Part shown: positions 27,860 to 36,990 of the stretch, piece by piece
Position numbering within the stretch: position 1 is the stretch's first letter
Layout: the number at the start of each line of letters is the position of its first letter
Assembly (NCBI GenBank): GCA_016705235.1
Contig: JADIYP010000006.1
Location: 1,302,001-1,366,000 of the forward strand
Origin: Candidatus Leptovillus affinis
GTDB lineage: Bacteria; Chloroflexota; Anaerolineae; Promineifilales; Promineifilaceae
Direction of reading: 5' to 3'
Length of the DNA: 64,000 nt
Notes under the pieces: generated by a model
What the model saw: the letters and a program-made list of their open reading frames with translations, nothing else
What the model was told of the DNA's origin: nothing
The model's database searches: none
Program-made: the position numbers and the translations under genes

Positions 27860-28755
27860 ATGGAGCTGGGATTGCTGTATTACAACGCGAGATTTTACGC
27901 GCCTGGCCTGGGCCGCTTCTTGAGCGCCGACTCGATAGTGCCCGACCCCACCAACCCGCAGTCCCTGAACAGGTACAGCTATACCTGGAATTCACCCCTC
28001 AATCTGATCGACCCAACAGGCCATCGTGAATGTGGAGCGTCAGATGATTGTAGCTATGGAGGCATAATGTCCCCAAAAATTGACAGTTCAAACTCTTGGG
28101 TAAACGTGAACAAAGTCACGATGTATCAAGAATGGGGGAATACAGATTTTCTTTCGGCTTAGGAACATCAAATACGGAACCGGTTGATGACAATGGGAAT
28201 CCTGTTACGAAGCATCCAAATTACAGTTACTGTAATGGTTTCCATTGTGGCATTGATCAATTTGCAGCGGAGGGAACTTTTGTGCGGGCTGGCATAGGCG
28301 GATAAGTAGTTTTTATTGCTGATTGGAACGCTTATTCACCAAGATATATTGTCATACGAATAGGACGGGACTTGTATATGCGTATAGCACATTTGGAAGC
28401 TACAGACACCGCTCCTGTGGAGGTTGGAGATTCAGTTACCTCCAAAACTATTGTAGGCAAGGTGGCTGATTACTTTGGAGGTGCTAATAACCATGTTCAC
28501 ATAGAATTTTTCACAGGAGGGGTTGGAAACGAAGGCGACTATCTTAACCCACACCAATTCATGACAACAGAGTTTAATGATATTATGAGCCAAAATCGCA
28601 TTAATGCTAATGGTATGAACTTTCATCAGCGTTCTGATGGCTTATATGGTTCTTTAACAACTCAGCCAAGCGAAATTCTCAATCGACAGCAAAACTTCAA
28701 TGCTAACGAGCCCGGGTATACCATTCCCCATGGGTGGATAGGGCATGAGCATTAG
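27860..28755 (+). pseudogene. Rhs-type toxin tail with an M23 peptidase domain, broken
   Basis: The first frame holds the end of an Rhs repeat-associated core: GLLYYNARFYAPGLGRFLSA, NRYSYTWNSPLNLIDPTGH. After about 60 variable residues it stops at about 28160. One extra T in the T4 run near 28150 would join it to the next frame (SFGLGTSNTEPV). That frame holds an M23 peptidase: FHCGIDQFAAEGTFVRAG, then TAA at 28303-28305 in the middle of the domain. Beyond the stop it continues with VVFIADW, LYMRIAHLEAT and NNHVHIEFFTGG. All metal ligands (HxxxD and HxH) are present. The region is AT-richer than its surroundings and lacks ACGGCCGT. It looks like a displaced C-terminal toxin module that arrived by transfer and then decayed or was mis-sequenced. 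Confidence 0.75.
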
Positions 28756-28818
28756 GATTGACTATTGTTATTCCGAGTCCAAAGATGGAAGCTATTTAAA
28801 TTGGTTAAAGGAACAAAA

Positions 28819-30003
28819 ATGTTTGAAAGACGCTATCTTAAGAAAAAACTGCTTTTACAGCTCTTGTTATTATTATTGGGGATGGTCGTAATCTCTTGCA
28901 CAACTTACCAGGACGATGCAGAAATCGAGGCTTCTCAAGCGACAGTAACCACCGTTATTGTTGAGACAAAATTTTCACCAACTCCAGCAAGGGCAGCGGA
29001 CATTTTACCAACAGAAGAAACGCAAGTTGCAAAGTCTACGACAATACCTACACCTGCAGCAACGAGAATTATCACTACTCCAGTTCTTCTAAATCTTGAA
29101 ATCCCACTGGAAACGGATAACTTGCCAGCTTATGGTTGGTTTTCAGATGATAGCCAGAAACTGTTTTTTTCCTATCCGGAAGATAATGTGTTTTTTAGTT
29201 ATGATATTACTGCCCAACAACTGGTTTCTGCGACACTATCGCAGAAATCGGATGATCAGGTAATTGAACAAATTATTGAGGATTTGCCCGTTGGTGCCCA
29301 TGTTGTAGAGATTTCACCAAAATTCCAAAATATTCTCTATACAATTCCCATATCTCAGCCTATAACCCTGGAGCGAGGGGCATTTACCGTGCCTTTAAGT
29401 GACGAATTGTGGTTTCTCAAAGAAGATGATAGCTTCCGCCTAGGGGAAGTTGATGAATGTTTCTTAATCAATTTACAACAAGGTGCTTTATGGTCTCCTT
29501 CAGAGACCTTAGCTGCCGTGAATGCTTTTGCTCCAATGGCTTGTGCTTGGAACAACTGGCTAATTAACTTAGAAACTTTTTCTGTAACTCCAATTGATGA
29601 AACATGGAAAATGGGGCAGTCTGGATTTTACATAGCGGCAATTTTACCAAATAAGCAATTGTTATTAACTTCACTGATACAAGATGAACCTTCAGCGATT
29701 CTTGACTGGCAGACCCAAGAGTTAACAGTTTTCCTCCAACAAGGTGATGAAGTTGTTCAATACTTAGAAAAGACTGCCTTTTTGGACTTTTTGTTTTGGC
29801 GAAGTAGAAATGAAACTGAAATTCTTTTATCACCTGTCAACGAGAAAGAGTGGCAACTAATCGGCATGACTGAAGGCTTAGTCAGGGCAAAATATGTATC
29901 TCCCGATCAAAAACAGGTTCTGTTGTTCAGCGGGAATCCAGATTATTATGGTTTGTCTGAAAATCAGGAAACTTCAGGGGTTTGGTTATTAACTTTGCCA
30001 TAA
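28819..30003 (+). CDS. Lipoprotein of unknown family, possible immunity protein
   Basis: From ATG 28819 the protein has 394 residues. A Lys-rich, Leu-rich signal ends in VISC (lipobox). A Thr/Ala/Pro linker follows (about 30-90), then repeated beta-type segments such as YGWFSDDSQKLFFSYPEDNV that suggest a WD40-like propeller. I do not recognise the family. It follows the Rhs/M23 toxin remnant by 63 bases on the same strand and shares its AT-rich composition. A surface-anchored protein beside a wall-cutting toxin would be well placed to give immunity, but this is inference from position only. Usual lipoprotein signalling of this phylum fits too. Confidence 0.7.
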   Translation: MFERRYLKKKLLLQLLLLLLGMVVISCTTYQDDAEIEASQATVTTVIVETKFSPTPARAADILPTEETQVAKSTTIPTPAATRIITTPVLLNLEIPLETDNLPAYGWFSDDSQKLFFSYPEDNVFFSYDITAQQLVSATLSQKSDDQVIEQIIEDLPVGAHVVEISPKFQNILYTIPISQPITLERGAFTVPLSDELWFLKEDDSFRLGEVDECFLINLQQGALWSPSETLAAVNAFAPMACAWNNWLINLETFSVTPIDETWKMGQSGFYIAAILPNKQLLLTSLIQDEPSAILDWQTQELTVFLQQGDEVVQYLEKTAFLDFLFWRSRNETEILLSPVNEKEWQLIGMTEGLVRAKYVSPDQKQVLLFSGNPDYYGLSENQETSGVWLLTLP

Positions 30004-30116
30004 TGAAGAATTTTTTCTGCTGAGATGCAGTCTTCTGTTTTCCGCTGTGGTCAGCATCACAGCCGTAATATACCCCACTTACCAACTTCAAGATTGAATC
30101 AATCTAGTGACGACGG

Positions 30117-30386
30117 GTGGGGAACGGCCGTTCTACCCACAGTTTACGAAGTTTTCCAGGGGATGGGGGGAAACGGCCGTTCCGCCCACAATTCATCAAG
30201 TTTAGCCAGGGGGTGGGGTGGGAACGGCCGTTCTGCCCACAGTTCATCAAGTTTAGCCAGGGGGTGGGGTGGAAACGGCCGTTCTGCCCACAGTTCATCA
30301 AGTTTAGCCAGGTGGTGGGGTGGGAACGGCCGTTCTGCCCACAGTTCATCAAGTTTAGCCAGGTGGTGGGGTGGGTAACGGCCGTT
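30117..30386. repeat. 51-bp minisatellite built on AACGGCCGTT
   Basis: Six AACGGCCGTT cores stand at 30123, 30172, 30223, 30274, 30325 and 30377, a period of 49-52 and mostly 51 bases. Each unit continues with a CTGCCCACAGTTCATCAAG segment and a GGTGGGGTGG tail. The period is a multiple of three, so both strands show open frames of repeating 17-residue units; I treat these as accidental. No gene is seen between 30004 and 30526. Confidence 0.95.
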
Positions 30387-30459
30387 CACCGACGAGCCAC
30401 AACCCGCCAAAACCAAAATAACAACCAGGTAGAAAAAAATTCATCATATGAAACGTCAT

Positions 30460-30522
30460 GGGACGCGGATTAATCCAGGCGAATCCGCAAAAATCCGCCG
30501 CAGCCGCGTTAACCCGCGTCCT
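30460..30522. repeat. Imperfect inverted repeat of ACGCGGATTAA type
   Basis: GGACGCGGATTAA faces TTAACCCGCGTCC across about 36 bases. It lies just after the stop of the GH130 gene and may act as its terminator. Confidence 0.55.
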
Positions 30523-30526
30523 ATTC

Positions 30527-31507
30527 CTACAGCTCGGAATTGGCTTTCAGCCAATCCAGTAGTTCGTCCATTTTGCAAAAGGCCAACGCCGTGACCGTAT
30601 CCGCCCCGCCGTAGTAGATGGCAATGCGTCCGGTCGGTTCGTCGTACAGGGCGGCGCAGGGGAAGGCCACGTTGGGCACGTCGCCAACACATTCGTACAG
30701 CGTTTGCGGGGCCAGCAAATAAGGCGCGCTGCGGTACATGACCTTCCACGGCTCATCCAGGTCCAGCAGCGCCGCGCCAAACGCATAAACAAAACCGTTA
30801 CAAGATGTCAGAACGCCGTGATAAATCATCAACCAGCCGTCAGGCGTCTCGATGGGAATGGGTCCAGCGCCGATTTTGGTGCTTTGCCACCCGCCTTTGG
30901 TCCCCATGACATAGCGATGTTCGCCCCAATACACCATGTCTTTACTCTGGCTGATATAGATATCGCCGAACGGAGTGTGGCCGTTGTCGGACGGCCGATT
31001 GAGCATGACATATTTGCCGTTAATTTTGCGCGGGAAAAGTACGCCGTTGCGGTTAAAGGGCAGCAGCGCATTCTCCAAAAAGTGAAAATCTTCAAAATCA
31101 TAGGTGTAGCCAATGCCGATGGTGGGGCCGTGGTAGCCGTTGCACCATGTCACCCAATAACGGTCTTCAATCCAAACCACACGCGGGTCATAGCGGTACT
31201 GGTAACGGCCGATTTCCGCATCGTCACACAACCAATCAATCGGATCGTTGTCTAACCGCCAGGTGAAGCCATCATCGCTGAAGCCACGGTGGATGTTCAT
31301 GTCCCGCTTTTTGTTGTCGCAGCGGAACACGCCGGCGAATTTGCCCTTGAAGGGCACGGCGGCGCTGTTGAAGATGCTGTTGGACGAAGGAATGAGGTTG
31401 CGGGGGATGATGGGATTGGCGCTGTAACGCCAGAGCACATCGTTTGCCCCGGCCGGGCGTTCCTCCCAGGGGATGTTTGGTAATTGGTAGTTGGGCTGGG
31501 TATTCAT
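30527..31507 (-). CDS. GH130 family beta-mannoside phosphorylase or related enzyme
   Basis: The protein has 326 residues forming a five-bladed propeller of GH130. Typical segments are NPIIPRNLIPSSNSIFNSAA, YRYDPRVVWIEDRYWVTWCNG, the ligand region GYTYDFEDF, and YGGADTVTALAF at the end. GH130 enzymes act on beta-mannosides, most by phosphorolysis that yields mannose 1-phosphate. The exact substrate cannot be read from the sequence. No signal peptide is present, so it works on imported oligosaccharides in the cytoplasm. It is divergent from the ChbG-like gene. Confidence 0.9.
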   Translation of the reverse strand: MNTQPNYQLPNIPWEERPAGANDVLWRYSANPIIPRNLIPSSNSIFNSAAVPFKGKFAGVFRCDNKKRDMNIHRGFSDDGFTWRLDNDPIDWLCDDAEIGRYQYRYDPRVVWIEDRYWVTWCNGYHGPTIGIGYTYDFEDFHFLENALLPFNRNGVLFPRKINGKYVMLNRPSDNGHTPFGDIYISQSKDMVYWGEHRYVMGTKGGWQSTKIGAGPIPIETPDGWLMIYHGVLTSCNGFVYAFGAALLDLDEPWKVMYRSAPYLLAPQTLYECVGDVPNVAFPCAALYDEPTGRIAIYYGGADTVTALAFCKMDELLDWLKANSEL

Positions 31508-31559
31508 TATGACTCCTTAATTGTTTGTCCTTGTTATTGATTTGCACCTATCACTCGAA

Positions 31560-31621
31560 AGACCCGAAGGGTTTCAAACGAACGCAAAGTTGAACTTCTC
31601 GAGGCCAAACCCTTTGGGTCT
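31560..31621. repeat. AGACCC-family palindromic repeat, copy 2
   Basis: About 62 bp with inverted ends AGACCCGAAGGGTTT and AAACCCTTTGGGTCT. It lies between the divergent GH130 and ChbG-like genes, in what should be the promoter region, so it is not only a terminator. Confidence 0.8.
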
Positions 31622-31699
31622 GTGTAGCTACACAAAACGGCCGTTGTGGTATCATCCCCCTGAAATGTTGTGACAACTCACAAAACAGGAGTAAACCCC

Positions 31700-32530
31700 A
31701 TGACCGTTCGCCTGATTGTCAATTCCGATGATTACGGCCGTAGTTCCGAAGTTTCGCGCGGCATCCGCCACGCACACACACACGGCATTGTAACATCGAC
31801 CACCTGTATGATGAATTTCCCTAATGTGGCCGATGATTTGGCGGCGGCGTTGGCGGAAACGCCGGACCTGGGTTTGGGCGTGCATCTGGTGCTGACCTCG
31901 GGACGGCCGTTGCTGCCCGCCGCAGAAATCCCCACCCTGGTTGACGCCGATGGTGGGTTTGGCCGGTTGGATTCGTTCTTGGGGCGGTTGACGGCCGTCG
32001 ACCCGCAACAAGCCAAAGCCGAATGGCGCGCCCAAATCGAAAAATTTGTCCGCATCACCGGCCGCAAGCCAACCCATCTCGATTCCCACCATCATTCCTC
32101 TTACTTCACCGCAGGGCTGTTCCGCTGTATGTTGGAACTGGCCCGTGAATACAACTGCCCCATCCGCCGGATCATCGCCCGGACCGACGCCGACCAACCG
32201 GTAGGTTTGCCCAGCGCGTTAGCCAACTCGGTGCGGGACTTTGCCCCCGCGCTTCTGGCCGAATTCGCGCCGCGCTCGCCGGACGTTTTTTACGCCACGT
32301 TCTACGATGAATGGGCAACCAAAGCCCATTTGCTTGACTTGATAACCCATCTGCCGGCCAGCGCCACGGCCGAAATAATGTGCCATCCCGGTTACGTCGA
32401 CGCGGATTTGATTGCCGGTACGGTGTATGCGCGCCAGCGTGCCGTGGAGCTGGCGGTGCTGACGGATGCAGAGGTGGTAACGGCCGTGCATTCCCGCCCC
32501 ATTACCCTCATCGCCTACAGCGCCCTCTAA
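31700..32530 (+). CDS. ChbG/YdjC-family carbohydrate deacetylase
   Basis: From ATG 31700, with CAGGAG upstream, the protein has 276 residues. The metal site is visible: NSDDYGRS near residue 8-15 and HLDSHHHSSY around 123-132, with a late CHPGYVD segment. ChbG removes an acetyl group from N,N'-diacetylchitobiose-type sugars. It stands in a region with GH18, a BadF-type sugar kinase and GH4, so an acetylated amino-sugar substrate is plausible. An in-frame ATG at 31670 has no ribosome site. The 3' end overlaps the convergent transferase gene by 4 bases. Confidence 0.9.
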   Translation: MTVRLIVNSDDYGRSSEVSRGIRHAHTHGIVTSTTCMMNFPNVADDLAAALAETPDLGLGVHLVLTSGRPLLPAAEIPTLVDADGGFGRLDSFLGRLTAVDPQQAKAEWRAQIEKFVRITGRKPTHLDSHHHSSYFTAGLFRCMLELAREYNCPIRRIIARTDADQPVGLPSALANSVRDFAPALLAEFAPRSPDVFYATFYDEWATKAHLLDLITHLPASATAEIMCHPGYVDADLIAGTVYARQRAVELAVLTDAEVVTAVHSRPITLIAYSAL

Positions 32531-33846
32531 CCCGACCACATATCAAACATAAACATGGTCGCCATCACGCCCAGCGTCAAAATACTGCCCAACGTCCAGA
32601 TGCGGTCAAACGCCGGTCGGCGGCCCAGACGGCTCAGAAACAAATAAATCGGCGGCGCGGCCAGGACATACCGATACATGCCCTGCGCCGGGCCGCTGGT
32701 AAAAGATAGTACCACGACCAACAAACCAAACCAGGCCAGGTCCGGATAATGCTTCAGTCCGGCAATGCACGCCGTAAATGCCAGCACGATGGCCGCAAAT
32801 TCCACCGCATAATACGCGGCCGTTTGCGGATTGCTGCCAAACAAACTGTAAAACGCGTCCCGCCAGGCGGTATACGTATATCCCAGCGATAAAAATCCGC
32901 GCCCAAAAAATTCGTCCTCCACCCGGCTAAAAGCCATGCCATAATAGGACAAGCGCCAGACCACAAAGGCGATCAGCGGCGCAAACGCCACCACCCCGCG
33001 CCCAATCGCCCGCCATGGCAATCCTTTAAAATAAAGCTGCCGCCACTCCATATCAAGTTCCAGCCAATCTCCCTCTTTCACCCAGGCCATTAACAGGGGA
33101 ACCACCAGCGTCACCCCGGCGGCCCGGGTAAACGTAGCCAAGACGGCCAGCAGCGCCGCCCAGGCAAAATGCCCCCGGCGCAGCAGCAGCAAACTGGAAA
33201 AAGCCAGCCCCACAAACAGCCCTTCGGTATAAACCACCCCCAGGAAAAAACTGCTGGGGAAAATGAGCAGATAAAAGGCTGCCCGCAGGCCGCCGTCTGG
33301 ACCAAATTCGTCTTGCGCCAGGGCAAAAATCGCCTGGGCCGCCGCCAACGCCCCCACCATGGAAATGATCACCCCGGCCAGTGTGGCTGCGCCGATGGAC
33401 GTTAAGCCGAAGATGGTTAACGGCCGTGCCAACAACCGCATCAGAAACGGATACAACGGGAAAAACGCATAACTCAGCGAGATACCCTCGCGCACAACAC
33501 CGCTGTTTGGCGGGATGACAAACGGCCAAAAGCCTGCGCCGGAGCGCACAATGCCCGACATCTGCCCAACCCGGTCAGGATGCGGGTCTTCATAGCCGCC
33601 CAAAGCAATGGCCAAATAATACTCGGAATCCCAGGCGACCTGCCGCCTGAGAAATGGGTCTTGCAGGTAATATTTGGCGTCTTGCTCGCCGCCAACGCGG
33701 GTAGAATTAGCCGTCCATGCCAAAGCCTTATCCGGCCGCGCCAACGTAAAACGCGCCGGGACAAACACATTGTAAGCCAACAGAATGACTGCCCAACCCA
33801 ACCATAAGGCAAACACCGTGCGTTTTGTGGGCATAGTTGCCATCAT
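32527..33846 (-). CDS. PIG-V-like mannosyltransferase, multi-pass membrane protein
   Basis: The protein has 439 residues with about ten membrane helices. The large first outer loop has WDSEYYLAIALGGY, a typical GT-C site with the acidic residue near the membrane. FPLYPFLMRLLARPL, FPSSFFLGVVYTEGLF and FTRAAG are typical of the PIG-V family. Such enzymes move mannose or another sugar from a lipid-linked donor onto glycolipids or proteins at the outer face. The gene follows the ABC permease genes by 3 bases on the same strand, but its role in sugar import is doubtful; it may simply share the promoter. Confidence 0.82.
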   Translation of the reverse strand: MMATMPTKRTVFALWLGWAVILLAYNVFVPARFTLARPDKALAWTANSTRVGGEQDAKYYLQDPFLRRQVAWDSEYYLAIALGGYEDPHPDRVGQMSGIVRSGAGFWPFVIPPNSGVVREGISLSYAFFPLYPFLMRLLARPLTIFGLTSIGAATLAGVIISMVGALAAAQAIFALAQDEFGPDGGLRAAFYLLIFPSSFFLGVVYTEGLFVGLAFSSLLLLRRGHFAWAALLAVLATFTRAAGVTLVVPLLMAWVKEGDWLELDMEWRQLYFKGLPWRAIGRGVVAFAPLIAFVVWRLSYYGMAFSRVEDEFFGRGFLSLGYTYTAWRDAFYSLFGSNPQTAAYYAVEFAAIVLAFTACIAGLKHYPDLAWFGLLVVVLSFTSGPAQGMYRYVLAAPPIYLFLSRLGRRPAFDRIWTLGSILTLGVMATMFMFDMWSG

Positions 33847-33849
33847 CGC

Positions 33850-34932
33850 CTACCCTTCCGCGCCCGTAATGACCAGATTACGCATAAAATAACGCTGCGA
33901 AATGATCAGAATCAACACCGGCACAATCATAATAACCAGCGCGCTGGCTTGCAGTTGGTTTTGCACCGGCGCCAGGGATTGAAAGTTTTGGATGCCAAAG
34001 GACACCGGGATCAAATCGCGGCGGGTACTGAGGTAAAGCGACGCCTGGCGCGTTTCGTTCCACATATAAAAGAAGTGGAGCAGAGACACCGTAATAACCA
34101 CCGGCCAGGATTGCGGCAAGATGACCGAGATCAGGGTGCGCAGCGGACCGGCGCCGTCTAACATAGCCGCCTCGTCCAAATCTTTGGGGATGCTTTTGAA
34201 ATTTTGGCGCAGCAGGAAAATATAGACCGCGTTGCCAAAAAAGAAGGGCAGCACAATCGGCAGCCACGATCCCGACCAGCCCAACACGCGGACAAACATA
34301 AAGTAGGTCGGGATGAGGGTTACTTTTTCCGGGATAAGGATGGTAGCAATCATCAGATAAAAGATGAGGTTGCCGCCGGGTATGGGAAAACGGGCAAACC
34401 CATAGGCCACCACAATGGAAGAAGCCAAAACGCCAATTTCGGTGATGAGCGCCAGGAGCAAGGTGTTGCGCAGCATTTCGGGAAAACGCAGGGATCGGAA
34501 CAGCAGCCGGAAATTTTCCCAGGTCATGTGGAATTTGTAGACGCCAATCAACTGCCGCCAGTTGCCTTCCCAGTGGATCAGGTCGGCGTTGGGCGATTGG
34601 GGATCGATAAACTCGCTGGATGAGCGCCCGGGCGTGACCAGAGCGAGGTGGCGGCTTTCTTCGCCAAAAGGGACATCGTAAATCTTGTAGGATTTGCCTT
34701 CGTAGGTGGCGCTGAGCTGCATGGCAGGATATGGCGGCGCGTTACGATCGCGGAGTTGGACGGTTTCCATCAAGGCGGTGGCGGTCATGTAGACGATGGG
34801 GAACAGGTAGACAATGAGCAGGGTGAAGACGAATAGATTAAAAACGGCCGTGCCCACCATCTCCCACATCCGCAAACTCACATACGTGCGCGGCAACAAC
34901 GAGCGCCGCGATTGCCCCGACAACTCGCTCAT
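33850..34932 (-). CDS. Sugar ABC transporter permease, MalG type
   Basis: From the ATG at 34932, 2 bases after the preceding permease stop, the protein has 360 residues. The N-terminal extension from 35055 overlaps the other gene and is rejected. Six membrane helices are expected, and the EAA loop reads LDEAAMLDGAGPLRTLISVI. A long outer loop (about 55-135) after the first helix is larger than usual for MalG. It forms the inner-membrane channel together with the MalF-type partner and needs an ATPase not encoded here. Confidence 0.92.
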   Translation of the reverse strand: MSELSGQSRRSLLPRTYVSLRMWEMVGTAVFNLFVFTLLIVYLFPIVYMTATALMETVQLRDRNAPPYPAMQLSATYEGKSYKIYDVPFGEESRHLALVTPGRSSSEFIDPQSPNADLIHWEGNWRQLIGVYKFHMTWENFRLLFRSLRFPEMLRNTLLLALITEIGVLASSIVVAYGFARFPIPGGNLIFYLMIATILIPEKVTLIPTYFMFVRVLGWSGSWLPIVLPFFFGNAVYIFLLRQNFKSIPKDLDEAAMLDGAGPLRTLISVILPQSWPVVITVSLLHFFYMWNETRQASLYLSTRRDLIPVSFGIQNFQSLAPVQNQLQASALVIMIVPVLILIISQRYFMRNLVITGAEG

Positions 34933-34934
34933 CG

Positions 34935-35830
34935 CTAAAACTCCCTGTCCGGGAAATACACCCAGCGCCGCGACCAGGCAAACAAGGCCACAACCACCCC
35001 CATCACCACCACCAAGAAAAACCAGGCCAGTCCGGCCGCATACCCCAAATCCCACTGGTCAAACATCCAATAGGTGATGTACCCATCAAATGGCGCGCCG
35101 CCGCCGCGAAACGAATTACCGCGATCCAGCAAAATCACCCCGCCAAAGACAGCTATCAGGTTGATGACCAGCGAGAAAAAGATAGCCGGCGTAATCATCG
35201 GCAGGGTAACGCGGAAAAAGCGCACCAGTGGTCCCGCGCCATCCACTCTGGCCGCTTCCTGAATTTCGCTGGAGATGCTTTGCATCGCCGCCAGCATAAT
35301 GAGCATGCCCGGCCCAATCGCCCACAGCGAGCTAATGGCCCACAAAATGCCGTCGCCGCATCGGAATACACGTCGTTAAAACCGGCCAACCCCACAGCGG
35401 GCAGGATAAATCGGGTCAGCCAGCCGGTGGTCGGGTCCATAAACCCATACCACATAAAGGCGATAGCCACGCCGGGAATGATGCTGGGCAAGAAAAATAA
35501 GGTGCGCACGGGGGTTGGGGCTTTGAGGCGCGGGCTGCTGAGCAGCGCGGCCAGAAAAATGGACGCCACAAGCTGCAAAGGCACGATGCCAATGGCCTGA
35601 CTGAGGGTCATGACGATGAGATAACCGACGGCTTCGTCCTGAAAAAGGCGCATGTAATTCGCCAGCCCGACAAAGCTGGTGCGGCCCGGATCCAGCATAT
35701 TAAAATCGGTCAGCGACAGGCCGAGAGAGGCGGCAATGGGCAGGAGCTTGAATAACAAAAAGCCTACCAGCCAGGGAGAAATGAGCAGCAGCCCGAATGT
35801 TTTATCGTAGCGCAGGGTGCGTTTTTTCAT
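34935..35830 (-). pseudogene. Sugar ABC transporter permease, MalF type, split by a frameshift
   Basis: The ATG at 35830 opens with MKKRTLRYDKTFGLLLISPW, the normal start of this family, and continues to VGLAGFNDVYSDA. The frame then becomes unrelated, while a second frame from about 35355 continues with GILWAISSLWAIGPGMLIML and the EAA loop IQEAARVDGAGPLVRFFRVT up to the stop at 34935. One indel in the GCGGCGACGGC stretch at about 35350-35362 rejoins them to about 297 residues. Its neighbour MalG is intact, which favours a sequence error over decay. Confidence 0.85.
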
Positions 35831-36011
35831 GGGATGCGCGCTCGGGGCGGTAGGTATCGACCAGGGAATAAACGGCGAGGGCTTGCTGGATGGCTCCAGC
35901 GGCCAGCGAGTGGGTATGGACACAGCCCGGCACGGTCGCTGCCAGCCAATTGGTGTGGGTAGGGGCGGCTTGTTTGAACTGCCAACGGCCGTTTAGGCTT
36001 ACAATTTTCAT
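35831..36011 (-). pseudogene. 5' fragment of a GH2 beta-mannosidase-like gene
   Basis: The ATG at 36011 begins MKIVSLNGRWQFKQ, followed by LAATVPGCVHTHSLAAGAI, the N-terminal sugar-binding strand pattern of GH2 beta-mannosidases (VPGCVHTDLLAAG). After about 42 residues the similarity ends and the frame runs into the start of the permease gene. The other about 780 residues of a GH2 enzyme are missing. Next to it lies a 41-base G run, so a misassembly or a deletion is likely. Confidence 0.7.
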
Positions 36012-36025
36012 ATCCTGTCCTTCCC

Positions 36026-36150
<125 letters not shown>

Positions 36151-36158
36151 TCCAGTAC

Positions 36159-36211
36159 GTAGCCGCGGTTTCAAACCGCGTTTCGGGAGCGCGGTTTGAA
36201 ACCGCGGCTAC
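36159..36211. repeat. Perfect 22-bp palindrome, GTAGCCGCGG family
   Basis: Arms 36159-36180 and 36190-36211 are exact complements (start GTAGCCGCGGTTTC) around 9 bases. It lies between copies 3 and 4 of the AGACCC repeat. An imperfect relative is at 56806-56855. Confidence 0.88.
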
Positions 36212-36214
36212 AAC

Positions 36215-36268
36215 GAAGGGTTTGATTTCCAAGAAATCTAACTCCTCAAGAACAAACCCTTAGGGTCT
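36215..36268. repeat. AGACCC-family repeat, copy 4
   Basis: This 54-base copy is identical to 36097-36150 in the same orientation. It ends shortly before the 3' end of the DUF1269 gene. Confidence 0.82.
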
Positions 36269-36315
36269 TGATGGAACTAAAAACCAGCAACCAACACGAC
36301 ACCAATCGCCAATAT

Positions 36316-36885
36316 CTATTCTTCCGCATCCAGCGCGCGCTGCAAACGCTCCCGCATATCCGTGTCCAACGTCGTTTCAACGATCTTGCCCTGGAATTTG
36401 CGGAACGTATTCAACACCACGCCCGATTGTTTGGTATACCCCATTACAAACAACGCGGTTTGCCCCTGCTCCAGGTCATCGGCGATCGATTGAATCGTGC
36501 CTGAATCAATGCCCAGGTCCATGCGCTTGCCCACCAGCCGCCCAACGGCCGTGCCGCCGGCCAGACCCAGAATCGGCCCGCCCAGCATTAAGCCAACCAT
36601 CACGCCCAAAACGGCCCCTTTACCCATGCCGGTTCTTTTCTCTTTGTGGACTTTTTCGACAAGCTCCAATTCCCCATCAGCATTCTTGGAGACAAACACG
36701 GCGTCTTTCAAGTCGATCAGTTTTTGCTTGTCCAAATCGACCAAAGCGTCGTACAACCCTTCAGCTTGGGAGGCTTCGGCAAATGTCAGAACAATTAACT
36801 GACTGGGCTGCTCGGCATTCAAGCCGGCCCCCGGAGCAGCGCCGCCAGACCCTCTCACCGCTTGATTCGACAATTCACTGGGCAT
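36316..36885 (-). CDS. DUF1269 family membrane protein, paralogue 1
   Basis: ATG 36885 has AGGAG at 8 bases; the ATG two codons upstream would be too close. The protein has 189 residues. A ferredoxin-like half (QLIVLTFAEASQAEGLYDAL) is followed by a Gly-rich hydrophobic stretch (GKGAVLGVMVGLMLGGPILG) and a conserved C half (DLEQGQTALFVMGY). DUF1269 proteins have a signalling or stress role that is not defined. The paralogue at 59899-60399 shares the same layout, and both stand beside AGACCC repeats. Confidence 0.87.
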   Translation of the reverse strand: MPSELSNQAVRGSGGAAPGAGLNAEQPSQLIVLTFAEASQAEGLYDALVDLDKQKLIDLKDAVFVSKNADGELELVEKVHKEKRTGMGKGAVLGVMVGLMLGGPILGLAGGTAVGRLVGKRMDLGIDSGTIQSIADDLEQGQTALFVMGYTKQSGVVLNTFRKFQGKIVETTLDTDMRERLQRALDAEE

Positions 36886-36990
36886 AATCATTTCTCCTTC
36901 TGGTCAACATATTCATCCACTCGCAACACAATTTAACACAACGCGCCTCTCAGCCAGACACGCCCCGACCCCTGTTGGTTCCTCAACGTT

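Noticed and set aside
30117..30386. CRISPR array
   Set aside because: The repeats are direct neighbours without unique spacers, and no cas gene is in the window.
30025..30473. Long open frames on both strands with 17-residue repeats
   Set aside because: They result from a 51-bp tandem repeat whose period is a multiple of three. There is no ribosome site or protein-like composition.
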